Below, piece after piece: positions 9,701-15,000 of a stretch of DNA of 15,000 nucleotides. Source of the stretch: Cryptococcus deneoformans JEC21 (lineage: Eukaryota; Basidiomycota; Tremellomycetes; Tremellales; Cryptococcaceae). The DNA lies in NCBI RefSeq assembly GCF_000091045.1, contig NC_006684.1, positions 1,100,001 to 1,115,000 on the forward strand, in the 5' to 3' direction. Under the pieces are notes generated by a model that did not search any database, was not told the origin of the DNA, and saw only the letters and a program-made list of their open reading frames with translations. The translations under genes and the position numbers were made by a program. How positions within the stretch are numbered: the first letter of the stretch is position 1; each line of letters starts with the position of its first letter.

Positions 9701-10484
9701 CCCTTTCTTCTCATCTGGAACCAAGCGCGCCCTGCTTGTCTGGTATGTCCCTTTCAACTCGGATTTGGACGGCGAATCTCGCCCATCCACAGCATTCCAG
9801 AGTTCCAATAGTATTTCATCCACGAATAGTAATGCGTCTGCCAACGATTCTTCGCCACCTGGGTCGTTGCCAAAATTTCAAAAATTGCTGAGGAAACGGG
9901 CTAGCAAGGACAAAGAAACAATGAAGCGCGAATTGGCTCAGGGTTCAAATTGGGCCCGACCGACTGATGAAGTGAGGCCTCTAAAAAGACATGTATCATC
10001 GACGCAGGCTTTGCCTTTTAGGAGCTTCAGGGTGGTGGCGAGGGTCGTGGATTGTAAAGAGCTGAAGTCAAAGCTGGAAGGACGTGAGGATGATGAGCAA
10101 AGAGTAAACGGAGGTGGAATTGAGTGGTCAAAGGGTGGCAACGTTTTTGCAGAGTCATCGGCCGTAGATCATCCCTCGACGACCTCAGCCACCGACCCTG
10201 CTATCCCGCCTTTCCTTCGTGAAAGTTTTTCTACCGATAATAGCTCTCGTCCTCTCACTGGCAGAAACTTTCCGACTGTGATCGCTGTCTGTCATTCTCG
10301 TTCTCAAGGTGTCGAATTTGTCCTCGAAGGTCTTGATCGCTTAGGATTGTGTAAGGGAGAATCTGCTTGGGGTCCGACCGGGTATGAAGAATGGCGAGGT
10401 ACGGGACTGAGCGAGCACGGGAGGAAAATGTTAGATTTGCTTTGGGCGGGCTGCACAGGAGTGATGGGCTTGATCGGAGTGTAA
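6686..10484 (+). CDS. large, mostly disordered fungal protein, no family recognised
   Basis: Exons 6686-6828, 6885-8142 and 8190-10484 give 1,231 residues; both introns (56 and 47 bp) have good consensus and matching phases. The start MDQPPSPRGG is the first ATG in this frame. Residues 1 to about 470 are Ser/Pro/Arg-rich and disordered, with seven RRxS motifs (Ser 83, 149, 184, 242, 309, 370, 417). More ordered blocks follow: TEFDIDFILSG (about 530), WTFRACPTP...YELEEVRPSGLVVPN (about 594-665), YALEAIKDYHPTHPRLMKGD with WQEERRVIKWIEGNAWGGVP (about 875-920), FFSSGTKRALLVWYVPF (about 970), and a C-terminal block FPTVIAVCHSRSQGVEFVLE to the end (about 1157-1231). No membrane segment, signal peptide or catalytic motif is recognised. 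The scattered ordered blocks between disordered linkers suggest a regulatory or scaffold protein, but that is a guess. Confidence 0.85.
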
Positions 10485-10895
10485 GAAAAAAAAGCCAGAG
10501 CAGGTGTAACATATCGTGGGAAACAAGTTCATGGTATTATTGTTATTCTTCAGCAGATAGATACCAGGAGGCATTTTGCTAGTCCATTTACATAATGATT
10601 GTACCATTATATCATGCATGTTAGCGACAGGTCATCTGTTGTACCCAAATTGACCTTTTTTTCTCGAAAGAGCGTTATTAGTCTCCTAGGAGAATCAGTC
10701 TTCTGGGAACTTAATGTCTTGATGCCGATTCAAGGGCTTTAAAGTGCAAATTGTTCAAAACAAAGGAGAGAAGATTTGGACGGTTTTCTTATTAAGTATT
10801 CAAGAAAACCCTCCATTACCATTTACTTGCTCGAGCAAAATGGACAAAGCTAAGAAGTGGTCTGCAATTGGGAACGTATGGAAATCCTTCCCCAA
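10485..10895. other. convergent intergenic region
   Basis: The large plus-strand gene and the minus-strand CCDC25-like gene end toward each other here. The 411 bp should hold both 3' UTRs and polyadenylation signals, and no gene is supported. An A-run follows the plus-strand stop directly. Confidence 0.6.
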
Positions 10896-12083
10896 CTACA
10901 TGAAATCGTCGTCACTGAACTGTTCTTGCTCAGCAAAGGCATCTTCTGAATACAAATTATCATAAGACCGAGCTTGTTTTTCTTCTTCCCATGCTTTTTT
11001 CTGCTCCTGTTCTTTCTTCGCCTATGTCGACGTTGATCGTCCAATTGTAAGCTTCTATTTCCACCTGGCGAAAGTTAAACTCACTCTTTCAATGGCTTCA
11101 GCCTTCTTCTTCCTCCCTTCCAAGCGTAACCTCTCTTGCCTCTCAGCCTCATGATCTATTTCCTTTTCGATCTTGGTCTTATTAAGGCGGTTGACAATGG
11201 CGTTGTCTCGAGTCGAGACATGTGCTGCACGATTAATCATGAGTATAAACCATTAAGTAGTCCGTGGGGAGTCAAACTGGATCGACTACGGCAAGCACGC
11301 ACCTCGTTTGACCATTTTGTCGGAATGGAAGGATACTTGACCAACGGGCATGTCCCCAGTTTTCTAAAAGTTAAATCAATAGTGTCCTCTAGTGGATACT
11401 TTGACAGGCATTAGAGTCCCACCTTGAGGTTAGTAAAAGGAGTGTAGATGATCTAGAGGATGTCAAAATCAGCAGACATTCTACATCTTATGAGATGGAG
11501 CGCTTACAGTGATATTGTCCTTTTTGTTGCCTTATGGCAGATAACAATTACCTCCAGATAGAATTATATGATAAGGAAGACACACCTTCAATACTATTGG
11601 CTTTCACCAATTGAGCCAAGTCGTTTACAAGAACAGCGGGAAGCTTGTCCCACTCTCCATGTGGTTGGTTATCCGGCTGGCGAAGATAGACATGCGCGGA
11701 CGAAAGCTTGCTGACGAAGTATCAGCCTCCTGAAAATTAGTATGAGGACAGCGATCACGCACTCTACGTGAAACCAGACATCGGTGGGGAGACCATAACG
11801 CAGAAGTTCCTCATCTATAATTGATAGCCTGTTAGATTGGGCATTCGATAAATCATTTTCCCAGCATACTTTCAACTTTGTCCTTCCCCCTAACCCTTAG
11901 GGTTAGCATACAAACTTCTCGGAGTACTGGAAGTACTAATGGAAAGCTGACTCATGATGCGTACATATAGATAGTGACAGGGGGAGATACCACTGAAGAA
12001 CGGTAGCGAGTGCATCATCAGCAATCGTTCGGTCTGCCGAGTGTAAACAGGTATATACCCTTTGAAGTGAAGAACACAACCAT
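10896..12083 (-). CDS. CCDC25/Jlp2 homologue, NFACT-R (DUF814) domain protein
   Basis: The ten-exon model is 12083-12059, 11992-11965, 11889-11870, 11814-11763, 11710-11586, 11530-11508, 11452-11423, 11363-11303, 11224-11085 and 11021-10896. It gives 209 residues, against about 208 for human CCDC25. The order of conserved pieces matches that family: [101 protein letters not shown], then a charged coiled coil and the acidic end SDDDFM. The NFACT-R domain is shared with the ribosome quality control factor Rqc2/NEMF and is thought to bind RNA. Human CCDC25 has also been described as a DNA sensor; a conserved role in fungi is not settled. Every junction keeps phase, and introns run 52-78 bp. Intron 2 has an ideal CTAAC branch site. 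The gene is divergent from the ELYS-like gene. Confidence 0.95.
11890..11906. repeat. telomere-like palindrome inside CCDC25-like intron 2
   Basis: CTAACCCT and AGGGTTAG flank a single central T, forming head-to-head telomere-like units. On the minus strand the arms contain the intron's branch site (CTAAC) and its acceptor (TTAG). The splice signals alone may explain much of the match. Confidence 0.5.
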
Positions 12084-12486
12084 GGCTATGATCAGGCGAA
12101 CGATGGACCACAGAAAGCAGATGTCCTTTAGGGATATAAATCTAAGGACTCAATTTGAGCATTTTATGTGCAGACGTTATTGACACAGATGACAATCGAA
12201 TATGCCTCCACATGTCCAGGTATTACGTAATCATTAATTTGTCCGTGTAACTCCGCCTGTTGTGTTATGGGGCGGCTTAAGTGGCAATATTTGGTCCCGC
12301 TATCTGATCCCGTGTACTGATTGATTTCTCGTACGCGTACTTAACAGAAGATAGAAGAGTTGCTCGGTGTCCGCAACAAGACTCTGGCACGTTTTTTTTC
12401 TTCTCGCCGTTCTTTGTTGCCCTCGCATTCAGTGTCCAGTTACTGTATTGTCCATTGTGCGCTGTTGCATTCCATATATATTGAAT
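12084..12486. promoter_or_regulatory. shared divergent promoter region
   Basis: These 403 bp separate the start codons of the CCDC25-like gene (minus) and the ELYS-like gene (plus), so both promoters must lie here. A pyrimidine-rich tract at about 12391-12425, typical of fungal promoters, precedes the plus-strand start. No clear TATA box is placed appropriately. No separate gene is supported. Confidence 0.6.
12331..12340. promoter_or_regulatory. GTACGCGTAC palindrome with MCB core
   Basis: A perfect 10-bp palindrome carries ACGCGT, the MBF core, 147 bp upstream of the ELYS-like start codon and about 250 bp from the CCDC25-like start. This suggests G1/S control of one or both genes, inferred from the motif only. 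Confidence 0.4.
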
Positions 12487-14946
12487 ATGGCCATTGTATG
12501 TCGAGTCTTTCCCCTTTTGGTCTGTGGTTAAATACTAAAAACGCATCATTAGGCTGACCAATTCGCTATCCCGATCACTATTTTACGCCATTTTGACTTG
12601 TCTTCAAGTCCTTGGAGCTCAGAAGTGGAAGGATACACCAAAAGGCGAGAACGGTCACCCAACGGCAAACTATTCTTTGATAGACTCTTGGAAATTGCAG
12701 GAATCGACGGTGAGCTCATACAGTACTACCGAACGCTTGGGCTCAACAACATTAGGTCCCTCCCTCTACCCTCCGAAATCACCGGCCGATGTCCGAAGGC
12801 TCCTTCATTCAATTCAATCTACTGAACTTGACAGGCTCAAGAAAGACTGTTACTTTTACTACCTCTTACTGGACTATGACGGTCAACCTGAAGCACGAAA
12901 GCCCAATGGGCATGTCGAAGGAATGGATGTCGATGATGAAGATGCTGTTTTGATCGTGAAGTCTGTAGAGGCGACAAAAGTGGCAGACAAATTTGCCAGG
13001 AAAAGATGTATGCCGAGACATTGGAGGATCTTCATCGACGGTTACTGGGCGTTAGATCACGGATTGTGGAAGGTTCGTTACTGGAATGACTCTCAAGCCG
13101 TGAATGCTAACAATTGATACTGTAGATTGCAGTCGACAACTTATCAGACCCATCTATCTCAGAAGTCAATTTTATGTCCGAGATCGTCCAAACCCTCTCT
13201 ACATCTGTATCACCGCCGCAGCTTGCTTGCTCACTCCTTCATTCGTTCCTCCTCTCCACTCAGCCAAATTTTCCGAATCCTTCACTCGAGAGCGATGTGA
13301 GATTGATCGCTACTGCCTCCGCCACTAGCATTTTTGCAGCCCTTGGCTGTACTCGTCAGGAATCATCCCCTGAGCAAAGAAAAAGGATGCGGGAAGTCGT
13401 TTGGTCTTGGATGTTGGGTGCTCCGCGCACACCATGCGGGGCTGGAAATCATGTCGTTCAATCCAAGGCCCTCAAAGAGCTCATCCATGCTCCTTTGCTT
13501 CCAGAGGAGGAAACCCATTTAACCGAATTTCTTTCTCATCCTCCACGCTCTGTTCCATCCTCTGCTCTTTCTCGGCTCCACGACCTAGTGACAATTCGTT
13601 TAATCCATCAAGGACATTATAACCAAGTAATTCAGCTTGACAAAAAGCTTGCAGGTAACGGTGCAGGCACTCAAGGAGATAGGCAAAAGCGACGGGAAAT
13701 GGTTAGGGAATTCATTTCCATTCTGCCAGAGGCACACAGGCGGGTGTTGTTGACCGATGTGGAAGGAAGCTTACGAAGAGCGGAGAAAGAGATCAATGGG
13801 TTTTCAGAGGATATGGATATGATTGGCTCGTGGCTGCAGGTTGATGGGGTGGACGAATCCACTCCTACTCCTACATTCGCTTTGGTTTCGCCATCAGTGC
13901 CAGTGACTGTACCAGCATCCGTTCCCGTACCTGTCACCGTCGCCCCTACACCTATTCGTTCCGTTCCTTCTTCCTCCAACCTCGTGCATCTCGCTCACGC
14001 GGCTTCTGTTGCCTCCCCTTCCCAGCGACCAGAGCGTACGCATTCTCCTTTTGGTGGCCCACCCCGCTTCGCTCAAGGTGCCACGGTGTCCAGCTCATCC
14101 CCTAGGCAAAGCCAGGCTTTCACTGGCAGTCCATTTTCACTTCCTCAGAAAACTGCGGCTGCTAAAGCACATGCCTCTCCAGAGAAGCCTAGACCAAAGA
14201 TGGTCATCAACGATGACCAAGAAGCTGAAGAAACACTTAAAAAAAAACCGGTTAAGGGAAAAGATAAAGATACAACAGGTGGAAATGGTGGTTTGAGAAG
14301 GTCGAGAAGACAGGTTTCTATGAGTGTGGAGCCAGAAGAACTTCCTGTTGACGAAAATCACCCCATTGAACCTATTGCTGAGGATAGCGCGTGGTCGCCG
14401 TCATATGCCGTTGTAGAGGAACCAAAGTCAACCAGGAAGGGAGGCAGAAGAACGCGCGATAAGACGCCACCCATGTCTATATCACCGTCTAGAAGATCGA
14501 CTCGTGCGAGGAAGAGTGCACTTCCCCCGTCAACATCAGATGATGAACCGCGCGCTCGGCGCACCCGTGGAGCATCAGCGCATCCGGAACCGTCCGCTAC
14601 ACCTGTTACGCATGGACGAATGACTCGCTCTGTTTCACGTGCATTGTTAGAAGACAGTGATCACGAGAGTGTTGATATGGACATGAGTGTGCCCTCGTCA
14701 AAAAGAAATGGCACTGCCGCTTCTGGCAGTGTAAGAAAGAAGAGGAGAGGCAGCGTGGCTGCTAGCGAAATTACGGATGATGGCCTTGCGACGTTGATGG
14801 AGACACCGAGAGTGAGAAGGTCAAATAGAAAAGCTGCCCCTAGTCCGACACCCAGTGTCCAGGGATCTGAGGCTGGAAAGATCAGGCGGAAGAGGGAAAA
14901 CCCGGCACCGACTCCAAGGATGGCTACGCGGTCGCGAAGGGTTTAA
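12487..14946 (+). CDS. ELYS-like nucleoporin (nuclear pore assembly) homologue
   Basis: Exons 12487-12495, 12553-12709, 12756-13072 and 13126-14946 give 767 residues with consistent phases. The helical ELYS domain covers about residues 40-390, with FFDRLLEIAGIDG, YPPKSPADVRRLLHSI, RLKKDCYFYYLLLDYDGQ, HWRIFIDGYWALDHGLWKIA and NLSDPSISEVNF. The GYW.LDHGL block is the best family signature. In animals ELYS/MEL-28 brings the Nup107-160 complex to chromatin; fission yeast has the shorter Ely5. After about residue 400 the protein is disordered: first Pro/Val-rich (TVPASVPVPVTVAP), then rich in basic clusters such as RKGGRRTRDK, RRSTRARK, VRKKRRGS and MATRSRRV at the very end. These suit nuclear import and DNA contact, though no canonical GRP AT-hook core was seen. 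The nine-nucleotide first exon (MAI) is the least certain part: the exon 2 frame has no ATG of its own, and GTATGT/TTAG signals support the join. Confidence 0.88.
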
Positions 14947-15000
14947 GAGAGGAGTCGGATTCTTGCGTCTATTTTTGCTATTGAAATGCAGACGGATTGC
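14947..15000 (+). other. 3' flank of the ELYS-like gene
   Basis: The last 54 bases follow the TAA stop and should be 3' UTR. Nothing else can be seen before the window ends. Confidence 0.6.

Noticed and set aside
10744..10965. 73-codon plus-strand open frame in the convergent region
   Set aside because: It overlaps the last exon of the CCDC25-like gene on the other strand and has no family resemblance.
12472..12490. CCATAT...ATATGG inverted repeat resembling a MADS-box CArG site at the ELYS-like start codon
   Set aside because: The spacing does not match CC(A/T)6GG and the right arm contains the start codon; A/T-rich chance is more likely.
13671..13979. Minus-strand open frame with Thr/Gly/Val repeats opposite the ELYS-like gene
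   Set aside because: It mirrors the Pro/Val-rich low-complexity segment of the real gene.

Overview
This is a nuclear fungal window, most likely from a basidiomycete yeast of the Tremellomycetes (Cryptococcus or a close relative). The assignment is an inference. It rests on many very short introns (about 36 to 81 bp) with GTNNGN donors, CTNAY-like branch sites and NAG acceptors, on microexons, and on protein families typical of fungi. No prokaryotic operons, CRISPR array, rRNA, tRNA or mobile element was seen. All gene models below were spliced by hand from reading frame, splice consensus and protein family resemblance.

Layout. (1) 1-2297, minus strand: a seven-exon WD40-like protein of the DUF2415 type, cut by the left edge of the window. 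(2) 2298-3536: its promoter, then an unresolved minus-strand stretch holding spliced-looking coding pieces with no recognised family. (3) 3537-4827, minus: a four-exon lactonase-type seven-bladed beta-propeller protein (6-phosphogluconolactonase / carboxy-cis,cis-muconate cyclase family). (4) 4828-6685: a long divergent intergenic region with a cluster of TGACG half-sites, an ACGCGT palindrome, small inverted repeats and upstream ORFs. (5) 6686-10484, plus: a three-exon gene for a 1,231-residue, largely disordered protein with seven RRxS phosphosite motifs and conserved-looking C-terminal segments; no family recognised. (6) 10896-12083, minus: the CCDC25/Jlp2 homologue (NFACT-R domain), 209 residues in ten exons, several of only 20 to 30 nt. 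(7) 12487-14946, plus: an ELYS-like nucleoporin homologue of 767 residues in four exons, the first of nine nucleotides. Genes 6 and 7 are divergent and share a 403-bp promoter region that contains a second ACGCGT palindrome.

The genes look like ordinary chromosomal housekeeping and hypothetical genes. Nothing indicates a cluster with one joint function. The points most worth a second look are the unresolved locus at 2652-3498, the RRxS array in the large disordered protein, the microexon structure of the CCDC25 homologue, and the regulatory palindromes.
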